Source of the DNA: Streptomyces apocyni
GTDB lineage: Bacteria; Actinomycetota; Actinomycetes; Streptomycetales; Streptomycetaceae
Assembly (NCBI RefSeq): GCF_009739465.1
Contig: NZ_WHOM01000046.1
Coordinates: 37,618 to 101,617, forward strand
Direction of reading: 5' to 3'
Length of the DNA stretch: 64,000 bases
The translations under genes were made by a program, and so were the position numbers. The notes under the pieces were generated by a model, which ran no database searches, had not been told where the DNA came from, and saw only the letters and a list, made by a program, of their open reading frames with translations. Of the stretch, positions 43,544 through 52,901 are shown one piece after another. How positions within the stretch are numbered: the stretch's first letter is position 1; every line of letters starts with the position of its first letter.

Positions 43544-44812
43544 CGCGGGGGCGGGGCGGTCGGCCCGCGCGACGTCCTTCGTACGGCGCGTCAGATTCCG
43601 TACGTCCGGAACGAACAGCACCGCCACCGTGACCACCACGACCAGAACCGAGCAGCCCCACAGCGCGGGCGCGCGCCCGAAGGCGGACTCGGCCGGACCC
43701 GCCAGCGCGGTCGCCAGCGGCACCATGGCGAGCGACCCGAAGAAGTCGTAGGCGGACACCCGGGAGAACATCTCCTCCGGAATCTCCTGATGCAGCGCCG
43801 TCATCCAGGACACGCTGAACACCTCGATGGCGACACCGCTCACGAACATCACCGTGGCCAGCACTCCCGCCGGCACCGGAACCGCGAGCGCCGCCGACGG
43901 CAGTGCGAGCGGGAACACGCACAGTGTGCCGATCAGCAGCAGTCGCCTGGGCTTCCAGCGCATCATCAGCAGCGCTCCGCCGACCGTGCCCGCCCCGAAC
44001 GCGGCCAGGGCAAGCCCCCACGGGCCAGCGCCGCCCAGCGAGTCCCGGGCCACCAGCGGCCCGTACACCGCCTCGGCCGCGCCCACCACCGCGACCACCA
44101 CCGAGAACTGCGCGACGATCGACCAGAGCCAGGCCCGGCCGACGAACTCCCGCCACCCCTCCCGTAGATCGGCGAGCATCCCGCCGCCGGGCAGGCGCCG
44201 GGGGATGCCGCTGACGTCGAGGAACGCCCGTAGCACCGCGGCGACGGCGAACGCCGCCGCGTCGACGGCGAGTACCCAGCCGGGACCGATCGCCGCGATC
44301 ATGGCGCCACCCAGCGCGGCACCACCGATCGCGGCGCCCTGCACGGCCATCCGGAAGACGGCGAAGGCGCGCGAGGCCTGCTCGCCGGTGACGGTGGAGA
44401 GCAGCATGCCCTCGGCCGCTGGATTGAAGAACGCCTGCCCCATGCCGCCGAGCCCGGTGAGGAGCATCATCTGCCACAGCCGTGGCTCACCCGACAGCAC
44501 CAGAACGGCGAACGCCGCCTGGGACACGCAGTTCAGCGCGTTGGCGGCGACCATCACCCGGTGCCGCGGCAGCCGGTCCGCTACCGCCCCGCCGATCAGC
44601 AGGAACAGCACCAGCGGCAACGTACGGGCCATGGCCACCAGGCCGACGTCACCGCCGCTCCCGCCCGCCTCCAGAACGGCGAACGCCGCCGCGATCAACG
44701 CCCCATGGCTGCCCAGGTTCGTCACGACCGCGGCGGCGGCCAGCAGGGTGTAGTTGCGGCCAGCCCAGGAAGGCCGGTGCGATAACGGTGCGGCGCTCTC
44801 TGGTTGGTCCAC
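43505..44812 (-). CDS. MFS transporter
   Basis: 435-aa major facilitator protein with about twelve hydrophobic helices, probably a drug or metabolite exporter of the enterobactin-exporter/tetracycline-like DHA group. Motif A-like GGAVADRLPRHRVM lies after helix 2. GTG start at 44812. Substrate unknown. Confidence 0.9.
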   Translation of the reverse strand: MDQPESAAPLSHRPSWAGRNYTLLAAAAVVTNLGSHGALIAAAFAVLEAGGSGGDVGLVAMARTLPLVLFLLIGGAVADRLPRHRVMVAANALNCVSQAAFAVLVLSGEPRLWQMMLLTGLGGMGQAFFNPAAEGMLLSTVTGEQASRAFAVFRMAVQGAAIGGAALGGAMIAAIGPGWVLAVDAAAFAVAAVLRAFLDVSGIPRRLPGGGMLADLREGWREFVGRAWLWSIVAQFSVVVAVVGAAEAVYGPLVARDSLGGAGPWGLALAAFGAGTVGGALLMMRWKPRRLLLIGTLCVFPLALPSAALAVPVPAGVLATVMFVSGVAIEVFSVSWMTALHQEIPEEMFSRVSAYDFFGSLAMVPLATALAGPAESAFGRAPALWGCSVLVVVVTVAVLFVPDVRNLTRRTKDVARADRPAPASADAEGAARGLG

Positions 44813-44878
44813 CAGGGAACTATCGCCAGAAGATCCGGTCCTGCCAAACCGTTTTCCGGGCGAGCGCGAGTAGTTGTC

Positions 44879-45937
44879 CTACTCGGAGTCGTCGGAGTCC
44901 TGATCGGCGAGGCGGACGGTGCTCATGATCTTCATGATGTCCTTGTCCGGCAGCTCGTCGTCGACGCCGGTCGCGCCGTGCAGGCTCCAGGCCACGTAGT
45001 CGCCCTTGGCGTTCTTGAATCCGAAGACGATGGCCTTGCCGTCAGTGTCGCACTTGCCGTTCTGCGGGGTGTCCTTCGACCGGGCCCACGCGTAACTGCC
45101 CTTGATACCGGCTGTGGTGGTGTAGGGCTTGGCCTTCTTGTCGTACGTGATGCTCTTCTTGTCCGGCTGCGTGTAGCCGCCGTACACCCACCAGGGCACC
45201 TGCTTCTCAGCGGCGTCGGCGGTGCTCTTCGCGCCGTTGGCGCCCTTGGTGCCGGTCGCGGCCAGGCGGGTGTAGTCGGTCTTCCCGTCCTTGTCCGGGT
45301 CGTCGCCGCACCATTCGCTCTTGTAGTACGCGGGAGCCGACATCACGATGAGGGGCTTGTCCCCGGCCTTGGCGTCGGTCTTCTCGTATCCGGTGATCAT
45401 GCCGGGCGAGTCGATCTCCCAGTCCGCCGGAACGTCGAAGGCCGTGCCGTGCTTGGGGTTGACGACGACCTTCCAGCCCTTGATCTGGGGCTTCAGGTCT
45501 TCGGTGCCGCGCGGGTTCTCCTCCTCCTCCGACTCCGTTGGCGAAGCCTCCGGAGTGGGGTCCTTCGGCGCGGTCGCCGAGGGCTTGGGGTCGTCCTTGG
45601 GCTTGGCCGTGTCGCTCTTGTCGTCGTCATCGCCGCCGAGCACCAGGTACCCCGTCACGCCCGCCGCTGCCACGACCGCGGTCGCCGCGACGATGGCGAT
45701 GATCGTCGTCTTCTTGCGGTCGTCACCCGGCGGCTTGGCGACGGCGCCCATCGGGGTCGTCGGCGCGTTCCACGGACCCTGCGGCTGGGCGCCGGGCTGC
45801 TGCTGCGTGCCGGGCTGCTGCTGGTAGCCCGGCTGCGTGTACGGGTTCTGTTGCTGGTATCCCGGCTGCTGGTAGGGATTCTGATTCGGATCCTGCGGGT
45901 TCTGCTCGCCCCCGGGCGGCTGCTGTCCTGGCCACAT
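44879..45937 (-). CDS. Membrane-anchored protein with Gln/Pro-rich N-terminus and extracellular domain
   Basis: 352 aa. The N-terminus (MWPGQQPPGGEQN, then repeated PGYQQQ/PYQQ units to about 65) is the cytoplasmic low-complexity leader common in actinobacterial membrane proteins. A single helix (about 78-100) follows, then DDDD-rich and Pro/Thr-rich linkers, and from about 150 an extracellular domain (WKVVVNPKHGTAFDVPADWE) typical of Streptomyces surface proteins of unknown function. The start at 45937 was preferred over an upstream TTG because the leader begins there. Downstream of the MFS gene in the map but read as a separate unit. Confidence 0.82.
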   Translation of the reverse strand: MWPGQQPPGGEQNPQDPNQNPYQQPGYQQQNPYTQPGYQQQPGTQQQPGAQPQGPWNAPTTPMGAVAKPPGDDRKKTTIIAIVAATAVVAAAGVTGYLVLGGDDDDKSDTAKPKDDPKPSATAPKDPTPEASPTESEEEENPRGTEDLKPQIKGWKVVVNPKHGTAFDVPADWEIDSPGMITGYEKTDAKAGDKPLIVMSAPAYYKSEWCGDDPDKDGKTDYTRLAATGTKGANGAKSTADAAEKQVPWWVYGGYTQPDKKSITYDKKAKPYTTTAGIKGSYAWARSKDTPQNGKCDTDGKAIVFGFKNAKGDYVAWSLHGATGVDDELPDKDIMKIMSTVRLADQDSDDSE

Positions 45938-46053
45938 GGCGAGAACGATAGAGGGCCGGGTAGCGGGGTTCCATCGCCGCCCCCGCCTTGTGACGGGCTT
46001 GGTACACCTGTTCCAAGGATGTGAGGGGATGGTCAAGACGTCCTACTGGTGGG

Positions 46054-46059
46054 TAACAT
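46054..46059 (+). promoter_or_regulatory. -10 box of the hotdog-fold gene
   Basis: TAACAT lies seven nucleotides before the ATG at 46067 with no ribosome binding site, again suggesting a leaderless message. Confidence 0.5.
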
Positions 46060-46066
46060 CGCCGCC

Positions 46067-46519
46067 ATGAGCGCTGACCAGATGTCGATAGGCGAGATGC
46101 TCGCCGCCACCGTGCCGATGGCCCGGACCCTGAACCTCGAGTTCATCGAGACCACCCCGGAGCGTGCCGTGCTCCGACTGCCGGACCAGCCGGACTACCA
46201 CAACCACGTCGGTGGCCCGCACGCTGGCGCCATGTTCACGCTGGGCGAGTCCGCGAGTGGCGCGATCGTGATCGCCGCGTTCGGTGACCAGCTCTCGCGG
46301 GCCGTACCGCTCGCGGTCAGCGCCGACATCGCGTACAAGAAGCTGGCCATGGGGCCGGTGACCGCCACCGCGACGCTCGGCCGTCCGGCGGCCGACGTGG
46401 TCGCGGAGCTGGACGCGGGTCAGCGCCCGGAGTTCCCAGTGGCCATCGCCATCCAGCGCGAGGACGGCGCAGTGACCGGCGAGATGACCGTGACCTGGAC
46501 TCTGCGTCCCAACAGCTGA
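46067..46519 (+). CDS. Hotdog-fold (DUF4442/PaaI-like) protein
   Basis: 150 aa. HNHVGGPHAGAMFTLGESASG is the hotdog central helix region; members are thioesterases or acyl-CoA binders. The catalytic Asp/Glu expected in true thioesterases is not certain here, so the activity is unproven. A long hairpin follows the gene. Confidence 0.85.
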   Translation: MSADQMSIGEMLAATVPMARTLNLEFIETTPERAVLRLPDQPDYHNHVGGPHAGAMFTLGESASGAIVIAAFGDQLSRAVPLAVSADIAYKKLAMGPVTATATLGRPAADVVAELDAGQRPEFPVAIAIQREDGAVTGEMTVTWTLRPNS

Positions 46520-46550
46520 GACAGGCTCAGCAGCGGCACGGATACACAGC

Positions 46551-46597
46551 GGCGGACGCGCCGACCGAACCCCTCCGGGGCGGTCGGCGCGTCCGCC
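46551..46597 (+). terminator. Terminator hairpin after the hotdog gene
   Basis: GGCGGACGCGCCGACCG (46551-46567) and its exact complement (46581-46597) flank a 13-nt loop; GTTTCG follows. Confidence 0.85.
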
Positions 46598-46673
46598 GTT
46601 TCGTGTGGTGGGTCTTCCGTCACGATCGGAGTGTCCACCGAAGGACAGAGACGGTCAGCAGGAAGGACGGCTT

Positions 46674-49205
46674 ATGTCCGACACCGTGTCCAGGCGGTCG
46701 GCGCTACGGCTGCTGAGCACCGCGATCGCGGCAGCCACGGGCGCGAGTCTCGCCAGCGCCTCGCCCGCGACGGCCGGACCCTCCCGCCCCTCCCGCCCCC
46801 CGCGCGTCACCGCGCTGCTGGACCGGCTCACCCTCGACGAGAAGATCTCGCTGCTGCACGGCGCCGAAGACCCGCGGAGCCTCGGCCAGGCCGGATACGT
46901 GCCCGGCGTGCCCCGCCTCGGCATCCCCGAGCTGCGGCTCGCGGACGGCCCCGGGGGCGTACGGGTCAGGGAGCACGCCACCGCGCTGCCCGCGCCCGTG
47001 CTGCTCGCCTCCGCCTTCGACCCCGCGCTGGCCCGCGAGTACGGACAGGTCATCGGCCGGGAGGGGCGGGCGCTGGGCCAGGACGTCCTGCTGTCACCGA
47101 TGGTCAACCTCATCCGCACCCCCTACGCAGGGCGGAACTTCGAGACGTTCAGCGAGGACCCGCTGCTCGCCGCTGACCTGGTGGCCGAGGAGATCCGGGG
47201 CATCCAGGACGCCGGGCTCATCGCCACCGTGAAGCACTTCGCGCTGAACAACCAGGAGAAGGACCGGATGACCCTCGACGTGGTCGCCGGGGAGCAGACG
47301 ATGCGCGAGACCGAACTGCGGGGCTTCGAGGCCGCCGTCGCCGCCGGGACCGGTGCCGTGATGGGCGCGTACAACAAGGTCAACGGCACCTTCGCCTGCG
47401 AAAGCCGGGCCCTGCTCAGCGATCTGCTGCGCGACGACTGGGGTTTTGACGGCTGGGTGATGACCGACTGGTTCGCGGCACACAGCACCGTCGCCGCGCT
47501 CGACGCCGGACTCGACATGGAGATGCCGAGCGACGTCCACTTCGGCGTCGCGTTGCGGGACGCCGTGCGGGACGGCCAGGTGTCCGAGGCCGCCGTGGAC
47601 CGTGCCGTGGGCCGGGTCCTGGCGGTGCTCGACCGCTTCGGGCTGCTGGACGGCACGGCCCCGGCACGGCCCGCCCGGGACGCCGAGGCCGGAGCACGGA
47701 CCGCGCTCAAGGTGGCCACGGCGGGCGCGGTGCTGCTGCGCAACGAGCGCCGCGCCCTGCCGCTGGCCGGGCGCGCGGCCCAGCACATCGCCGTCGTCGG
47801 GCCCACCGGGTCCGTCCCCTTCGTCAGCGGGGGCGGCAGCGCGCATGTGGTCCCCGACCACGCCGACAGCCCGCTCGACGCCCTCACCGAACGCGCGGGC
47901 AGCGCCGCGCGGGTGACGTACGCGCTGGGCGAGGACCTCTACGGCAAGCCGCTGCCCGCTGCCGCACTGACCTCCGGGTTCGCCCCGGAGGGGCAGGGGG
48001 TCGGGCCGGGGGAGACCTGGCAGTACGACGGGACCCTCACCACCGGGGAGGAGGACGAGTGGACGTTCGTCGTCCACTATTCGGGTGAGCGCCCCGAGGT
48101 CCGGCTGAACGGCGAGGAACTCTTCCCGCTCGCCGAAGGGCTCGCTGAACTCTTCAACGGCGGACTGCTGCCGACCGCGCCCGACGGGCTCACCGTGCGC
48201 CGCAAGACCCTCGCCCTCGACGGCGGACGGCACCGGCTCCAGATCACCGCGCGGGGCGGCGACACCGGCCAGCTCTTCCGGCTGCGGCAGGTCACCGGAG
48301 CGAGCCGGGCCCAGGATGTCGCCGAGGCGGTACGGGTCGCGCGCGCCGCGCACAGCGTCGTGCTCTTCGCCTACGAGGACGCCACCGAAGGCCAGGACCG
48401 TACGACGCTCGCGCTCCCCGGACACCAGGAACGGCTCATCGAGGCCGTGACGGCCGTCAACGAGCGGACCACGGTCGTCCTCAACACCTCGTCGGCGGTC
48501 TCGATGCCGTGGCTGGAGCGGACCGCCGCCGTCCTCCAGATGTACTACCCGGGACAGGAGGGCGCGGCGGCCACCACCGCGGTCCTGTTCGGCGACGCGG
48601 ACCCCGGCGGGCGCCTCACCCAGTCCTTCCCGGCCGACGACCAGGCGCATCCGATGGCCGGGGACCCGCGCCGGTATCCGGGTGTGGACGGGGTCGAGGA
48701 GTACTCCGAGGGCGTACGGGTCGGCTACCGCTGGTACGACGCCGAAGGGGTGCCGCCGCTGTTCCCGTTCGGGCACGGCCTGTCGTACACGACCTTCGCG
48801 TACGAGGATCTGGCGACGCACCCGGCGACCGACGGTCTCGCCCCGACCGGCGGCCTCGCCGTCAGCTTCACCGTGCGCAACACCGGTGTCCGCGACGGCG
48901 TCGAGGTCGCCCAGGTCTACCTGGGCCCGTCCCCCGACCTGCGGGTCGACCAGCCCGAGCGGACCCTCGCCGGATACCGCAGGCTCGCCCTGAAGGCGGG
49001 CGAGCGGCGCCGGATCACCGTACGGGTCGCGCGCCGGACCCTGTCCTCGTGGGACACCGCACGTCACGGCTGGGTGCTGGGGACGGGGCCGCGCACGGTG
49101 TGGGTGGGTGCCTCGTCCCGCGATCTGCGACTCAGCGAGCAGGTCCGCGTCCAGGTCCAGGTCCCGGTCCGCGTCGATCAGTCCGCGCTGTCCGCGTCTT
49201 CGTGA
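46674..49205 (+). CDS. Secreted GH3 family beta-glucosidase
   Basis: 843 aa. Tat signal (SRRSALRLLS) at the N-terminus. GH3 N-terminal TIM barrel with ADGPGGVRV, KHFALNNQE and the nucleophile motif WVMTDWFA (Asp of TDW). A PA14-like insert (about 440-545, TFVVHYSGERPEVRLNGEE) sits in the C-terminal (alpha/beta) domain, then an Fn3-like tail. Hydrolyses beta-glucosides outside the cell. GGAAGGA lies about 8 nt before the ATG. It ends in a Gln/Val-rich tail that overlaps the next, converging gene by 28 bp. Confidence 0.93.
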   Translation: MSDTVSRRSALRLLSTAIAAATGASLASASPATAGPSRPSRPPRVTALLDRLTLDEKISLLHGAEDPRSLGQAGYVPGVPRLGIPELRLADGPGGVRVREHATALPAPVLLASAFDPALAREYGQVIGREGRALGQDVLLSPMVNLIRTPYAGRNFETFSEDPLLAADLVAEEIRGIQDAGLIATVKHFALNNQEKDRMTLDVVAGEQTMRETELRGFEAAVAAGTGAVMGAYNKVNGTFACESRALLSDLLRDDWGFDGWVMTDWFAAHSTVAALDAGLDMEMPSDVHFGVALRDAVRDGQVSEAAVDRAVGRVLAVLDRFGLLDGTAPARPARDAEAGARTALKVATAGAVLLRNERRALPLAGRAAQHIAVVGPTGSVPFVSGGGSAHVVPDHADSPLDALTERAGSAARVTYALGEDLYGKPLPAAALTSGFAPEGQGVGPGETWQYDGTLTTGEEDEWTFVVHYSGERPEVRLNGEELFPLAEGLAELFNGGLLPTAPDGLTVRRKTLALDGGRHRLQITARGGDTGQLFRLRQVTGASRAQDVAEAVRVARAAHSVVLFAYEDATEGQDRTTLALPGHQERLIEAVTAVNERTTVVLNTSSAVSMPWLERTAAVLQMYYPGQEGAAATTAVLFGDADPGGRLTQSFPADDQAHPMAGDPRRYPGVDGVEEYSEGVRVGYRWYDAEGVPPLFPFGHGLSYTTFAYEDLATHPATDGLAPTGGLAVSFTVRNTGVRDGVEVAQVYLGPSPDLRVDQPERTLAGYRRLALKAGERRRITVRVARRTLSSWDTARHGWVLGTGPRTVWVGASSRDLRLSEQVRVQVQVPVRVDQSALSASS

Positions 49206-49723
49206 GCCGCGCGGTGCGCCTTGGCCAGCTCGGTGTACATCGCCGCGTTGACCTTGATGCCCTCGCGCTCTTCCTCGGTCAGCGGCCGCCTGACCTTGGC
49301 GGGCACACCGGCGACCAGTGAGCCGGGCGGCACCCGCATCCCCTGCGGCACCAGCGCCTGGGCCGCGACCAGCGAACCGGCGCCGATCACCGCGCCGTTG
49401 AGCACCGTGGCGCCCATGCCGATCAGGCAGTCGTCCTCGACGGTGCAGCCGTGCACCGTGGCGTTGTGGCCGACCGACACGCGCTCGCCGATGGTGACCG
49501 GGAACCCGGGGTCGACATGGACGGTGCAGTTGTCCTGGATGTTGCTGTCGGCGCCGAGCACGATCGGGCCGCAGTCGGCGCGCAGCACCGCGTGGTACCA
49601 GAGGCTCGCGCCGGGGCGCAGCGTCACCTCGCCGATCACGACGGACGTGGGGGCGGTGAAGGCCTCCGGGTCCACCTCGGGGTCCTTGCCGCCGACTCCC
49701 GCGATCAACGCCCGCTCTGCCAT
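49178..49723 (-). CDS. Gamma-carbonic-anhydrase-like hexapeptide protein
   Basis: 181 aa left-handed beta-helix protein of the gamma-CA/YrdA group. Three zinc-type histidines fit NCTVHVD and VGHNATVHGC; GASLWYHAVLRAD is the usual preceding strand. Such proteins bind metal and may hydrate CO2 or act in other metabolism. AGGAG 7 nt before the ATG at 49723. Confidence 0.9.
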   Translation of the reverse strand: MAERALIAGVGGKDPEVDPEAFTAPTSVVIGEVTLRPGASLWYHAVLRADCGPIVLGADSNIQDNCTVHVDPGFPVTIGERVSVGHNATVHGCTVEDDCLIGMGATVLNGAVIGAGSLVAAQALVPQGMRVPPGSLVAGVPAKVRRPLTEEEREGIKVNAAMYTELAKAHRAAHEDADSAD

Positions 49724-49872
49724 TGCTTCTCCTTGTTGCCAGTGCCGTGCCATACGGTGCCCGTACGCCTGTCACGCCCACTGGCACCGTAAGCGACCCG
49801 GCGTCCCGCCCGCCGACCCGGGTGGGGTGAAGATCACAGCCCGCTCCGCCCGCGCCTCGTATCGGCGCTGAG

Positions 49873-49878
49873 TACCGT
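49873..49878 (+). promoter_or_regulatory. -10 box of the acyltransferase gene
   Basis: TACCGT is followed by six nucleotides and the GTG at 49885. This spacing is the reason for choosing that start over the GTG at 49879. Confidence 0.5.
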
Positions 49879-49884
49879 GTGCGA

Positions 49885-50727
49885 GTGCCGAAGTACAGGA
49901 ACGTGTTCTCATCGCTGGCCGCACGGCGGCGGCGCCTGGTGACGTGCGCGGTCCAGGCCGGTTGGCGCTGGGTGCGGCGAGCGGGCGCGGTGACCGCGGA
50001 GCGGCCCGGCAGGCTGCGCTTCCGCGCGATCGGCACCGGAACGAAGCTGGCGTTTCCGCAGGGCACGGTGTTCGGCGAGCCGTGGATCGAGCTGGGCGAC
50101 CACTGCATCGTGGGCGAGCAGGTCACGCTCACCGCCGGGATGATGCCCGACCTGGACCTCGGGCCCGACCCCATACTCAGGATCGGCAACGGCGTGGTGC
50201 TCGGCCGTGGCAGCCATGTCATCGCCGATACGACGGTGACCGTCGGGGACGACTGCTACTTCGGCCCGCAGGTGTACGTCACGTCCACGAACCACAGTTA
50301 CGACGATCCGCACCAGCCCGTGGGCAAGCAGTGGCCGCGGATGGAGCCGGTGGAGATCGGCCCCGGCTGCTGGGTCGGCACCAACGCGGTGATCCTGCCG
50401 GGCGCGCGACTCGGCCGGAACGTCGTGGTGGCGGCGGGCGCGGTGGTACGTGGCGAGGTGCCCGACCACGCTGTGGTGGCCGGGGCGCCCGCGCGGGTGG
50501 TCCGCCGCTGGACCCCGGCGGACGGCTGGCAGCCGCCGCTGCGTACTCCGGCGCCGGTGCCGATCCCGGAGGGCGTCACGTCCGAGGAACTGCTGGCGCT
50601 GGCCGAACTGCCGGTCGAAGCGCTTGCCGAGCTGCCGGACGAGCTGCCGGACGAGCTGACGGCGAGCGGAGCGTCGGGCGACGTACCGGATACGGCGCCG
50701 GGGGACCGGTCGGCAGCCGGGTCGTAG
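49885..50727 (+). CDS. Hexapeptide-repeat acyltransferase
   Basis: 280 aa. Left-handed beta-helix O-acetyltransferase: repeats of (I/V/L)G-x4 run from GEQVTLT to about residue 190, with the catalytic-type STNHSYDDP His and the terminal VVAGAPARVVRRW. It probably acetylates a sugar or lipid. An Ala/Glu/Leu-Pro-rich C-terminal tail (ELPDELPDEL) follows. The leaderless GTG at 49885 is preferred. Confidence 0.85.
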   Translation: MPKYRNVFSSLAARRRRLVTCAVQAGWRWVRRAGAVTAERPGRLRFRAIGTGTKLAFPQGTVFGEPWIELGDHCIVGEQVTLTAGMMPDLDLGPDPILRIGNGVVLGRGSHVIADTTVTVGDDCYFGPQVYVTSTNHSYDDPHQPVGKQWPRMEPVEIGPGCWVGTNAVILPGARLGRNVVVAAGAVVRGEVPDHAVVAGAPARVVRRWTPADGWQPPLRTPAPVPIPEGVTSEELLALAELPVEALAELPDELPDELTASGASGDVPDTAPGDRSAAGS

Positions 50728-50745
50728 CCGCCCGGCCTGGCCCCG

Positions 50746-51612
50746 TCAGCCGCTCGCCAGCAGCAAGGTGCCGATCAGCGCCAGCCCCGCGCCGGTCGCC
50801 TGGATGGGGCGCAGCCGCTCGCTGAGGACGCCACGTGCGGCGAGCGCGGTCACCACGGGATAGAGCGAGGCCAGTACGGCGGCCACGGTGACCGGACCGT
50901 TCTGCGCGGCGATCGCATAGGTGCCGTTGGCGGCCACATCGGCGAGCCCGACGAACGCGAGCGCCGGGAGCGAGGCGCGGATAACCGCGAGACCGCCGTC
51001 CTCGGGCAGCGCCCGCCCGCCGCGCCGCACCGACACGTACAGCGCGCCACCGCCCACCACCACGTTGGCGACCCGCTGTACGAACAGGGCGAGGAACAGA
51101 CCCGTGAGCGTCGTCGACGCCTCGGAGATCAGCGCCATCACGGAGCCGAACCCGAACGCGGCGACCAGGGTCAGCAGAACCGCCTGCCGCTGCACCGGAG
51201 CCCCCCGGAACTGCGGCCCACCCGCGAGCATCACCCCCGCGACCGCCACGCCGATCCCCGCGAACTGCAGCAGCCCGGGCCGCTCACCCAGCACCAGGCC
51301 GACGCCGAGAGGGACGACCACCCCCAGCGAGCCGAGCGGCGAGACGACGCCCATCGGCCCGAGCGCCAGCGCCTTGTAGAACGCGAGCATCGCCACCGGG
51401 CCCACCACACCGGCCGCCACCGCGAACCACAGCTTCGGCCCCGCCTCGGTCCAGGCCCCGGTCGCGAGCACGATCGCCCCGAGCACCGCCACGGCGATGC
51501 ACTGGGAGACGACCACCACGGTGAGCGCGGGCGTACGTCGCGTGAGCAGCCCGCCGCCGAAGTCGGCCAGCCCCCACAGGAGGCTGGTGGCCAGGGCGAG
51601 CAGAGCGGTCAT
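50746..51612 (-). CDS. EamA-family (DMT) transporter
   Basis: 288 aa with about ten hydrophobic helices in two EamA repeats (SLLWGLADFGGGLLTR and VALASLYPVVTALAARGVL). Drug/metabolite transporter family; likely exports a small molecule. ATG at 51612 divergent from the XRE-cupin regulator, which may control it. Confidence 0.88.
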   Translation of the reverse strand: MTALLALATSLLWGLADFGGGLLTRRTPALTVVVVSQCIAVAVLGAIVLATGAWTEAGPKLWFAVAAGVVGPVAMLAFYKALALGPMGVVSPLGSLGVVVPLGVGLVLGERPGLLQFAGIGVAVAGVMLAGGPQFRGAPVQRQAVLLTLVAAFGFGSVMALISEASTTLTGLFLALFVQRVANVVVGGGALYVSVRRGGRALPEDGGLAVIRASLPALAFVGLADVAANGTYAIAAQNGPVTVAAVLASLYPVVTALAARGVLSERLRPIQATGAGLALIGTLLLASG

Positions 51613-51687
51613 GAGGGGAACCTCGCAGTACAGTGTGGTGAACCTTCGGGTGTACCACACCGTAGTGCATTGTAGTGAACTATCGCA

Positions 51688-51701
51688 TCCAAAATATTGG
51701 A
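51688..51701. promoter_or_regulatory. Palindrome between EamA and XRE-cupin genes, candidate operator
   Basis: TCCAA-AATA-TTGGA is a perfect 5-bp-arm inverted repeat just before the regulator start, in an AT-richer divergent promoter region (51613-51707). It is well placed to be the regulator's own binding site. Confidence 0.55.
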
Positions 51702-51707
51702 CGGAAT

Positions 51708-52280
51708 GTGTCGGATCTCGACCAGCTCACCCAGTCACTCGCCCGCAGCCTCAAGCGCTGGCGCGGCGAACGGGGCCTCACCCTCGACGCGCTGGCCGCC
51801 CGCTCGGGTGTCAGCCGCGGCATGATCATCCAGATCGAGCAGGCCCGTACGAACCCGAGTGTGGGCACCACGGTGAAGTTGGCGGACGCGCTGGGGATCA
51901 GCATCACCACGCTGCTCGACTACGAGCAGGGGCCCGAGGTCAAGCTCGTGCCCGAGGAGCAGGCCGTACGCATGTGGTGGACGGAGGCCGGGAGTTGGAC
52001 CAAACTCCTGGTCGGCACCGAGACCCGGGGGCCGTTCGAGCTCTGGTCCTGGCGGCTGATGCCCGGCGACGGGAGCGAGTCCGACCCGCATCCCGCGGGG
52101 ACGGTCGAGCTGCTGCGGGTCACCGAAGGCGAGCTCACCCTCGTCGTGGACGGTGAGCCGTACCCCGTACCGGCCGGAACGTCCGCCAGCTTCGAGTCCA
52201 ACGTCCCGCACGCCTACCGCAACGACGGCGACGCGCCCGTCGAGTTGTACCTGGCCGTGTCCGTCCCGCCCGCGCACTGA
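51708..52280 (+). CDS. XRE-family regulator with cupin sensor domain
   Basis: 190 aa. Helix-turn-helix XRE at residues about 8-65 (RGLTLDALAARSGVSRGMI, IEQARTNPSVGTTVKLADAL) and a C-terminal cupin (about 115-185: DPHPAGTVELLRVTEGELTL). Such regulators usually sense a small ligand and repress a neighbouring transporter or catabolic gene; the divergent EamA gene is the likely target. The GTG at 51708 was chosen because MSDLDQLTQSL matches the family N-terminus; a GTG at 51675 is possible. Confidence 0.9.
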   Translation: MSDLDQLTQSLARSLKRWRGERGLTLDALAARSGVSRGMIIQIEQARTNPSVGTTVKLADALGISITTLLDYEQGPEVKLVPEEQAVRMWWTEAGSWTKLLVGTETRGPFELWSWRLMPGDGSESDPHPAGTVELLRVTEGELTLVVDGEPYPVPAGTSASFESNVPHAYRNDGDAPVELYLAVSVPPAH

Positions 52281-52323
52281 GACATTCCGGCGAAGTCCCG
52301 GGTAGGGCTGTTAACTTGCCGCC

Positions 52324-52881
52324 ATGCGCGCACCCATCGGAGACTTCGACGACGCCCGCCCGGCCCCCGACTGCCTGGACGTGCTGACGCGGCCGGTGGC
52401 CGACGCCGTACGCGACTGGCGCGGCACGGTGCCCGCCGAGCAGCTGCTCTACGTCGACACCGACCCCGCGATCGCCGACACCGCCGTCTTCGTCGAGCAC
52501 CACGGAGCCGCGCTCCTGGACCAGTCGGCGAACTGCGTGGTCGTCGCGGGCAAGCGCGGCGGTGAGACCAGCCTGGCGGCCTGTGTGGTCCTCTCCCGCA
52601 CCCGGGTCGACGTCAACGGCGTCGTGCGCCGCCAACTCGGAGCCCGCAAGGCCTCGTTCGCCTCGATGGAAACGGCCACCGGCGAGACCGGCATGGAGTA
52701 CGGAGGCATCACACCGATCGGTCTGTCCGCGTCCTGGCCGCTGCTGGTGGACGCCGCCGTCGTGGACACGGAGTACGTCCTGATCGGCAGCGGCGGCCGA
52801 CGCGGCAAGCTCATCGTGCCGGGCAAGATCTTCGCGGAGCTGCCCGGCGCGGTCGTCCTGGACGGGCTCGGCGTCAGCTGA
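52324..52881 (+). CDS. YbaK/EbsC-type aminoacyl-tRNA deacylase
   Basis: 185 aa. YbaK/prolyl-tRNA editing domain: NCVVVAGKRGGETSLAACVV holds the conserved Lys, and YGGITPIGL is the second signature. These enzymes clear mischarged tRNA. A TAACTT-like box 5-6 nt before the ATG suggests a leaderless transcript. Confidence 0.9.
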   Translation: MRAPIGDFDDARPAPDCLDVLTRPVADAVRDWRGTVPAEQLLYVDTDPAIADTAVFVEHHGAALLDQSANCVVVAGKRGGETSLAACVVLSRTRVDVNGVVRRQLGARKASFASMETATGETGMEYGGITPIGLSASWPLLVDAAVVDTEYVLIGSGGRRGKLIVPGKIFAELPGAVVLDGLGVS

Positions 52882-52901
52882 GCCGGTCCGAGGCGAGGGC
52901 C

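Noticed and set aside
47094..50222. 1042-aa open frame on the minus strand
   Set aside because: It lies opposite the GH3 glucosidase and acyltransferase genes and shows no family motif.
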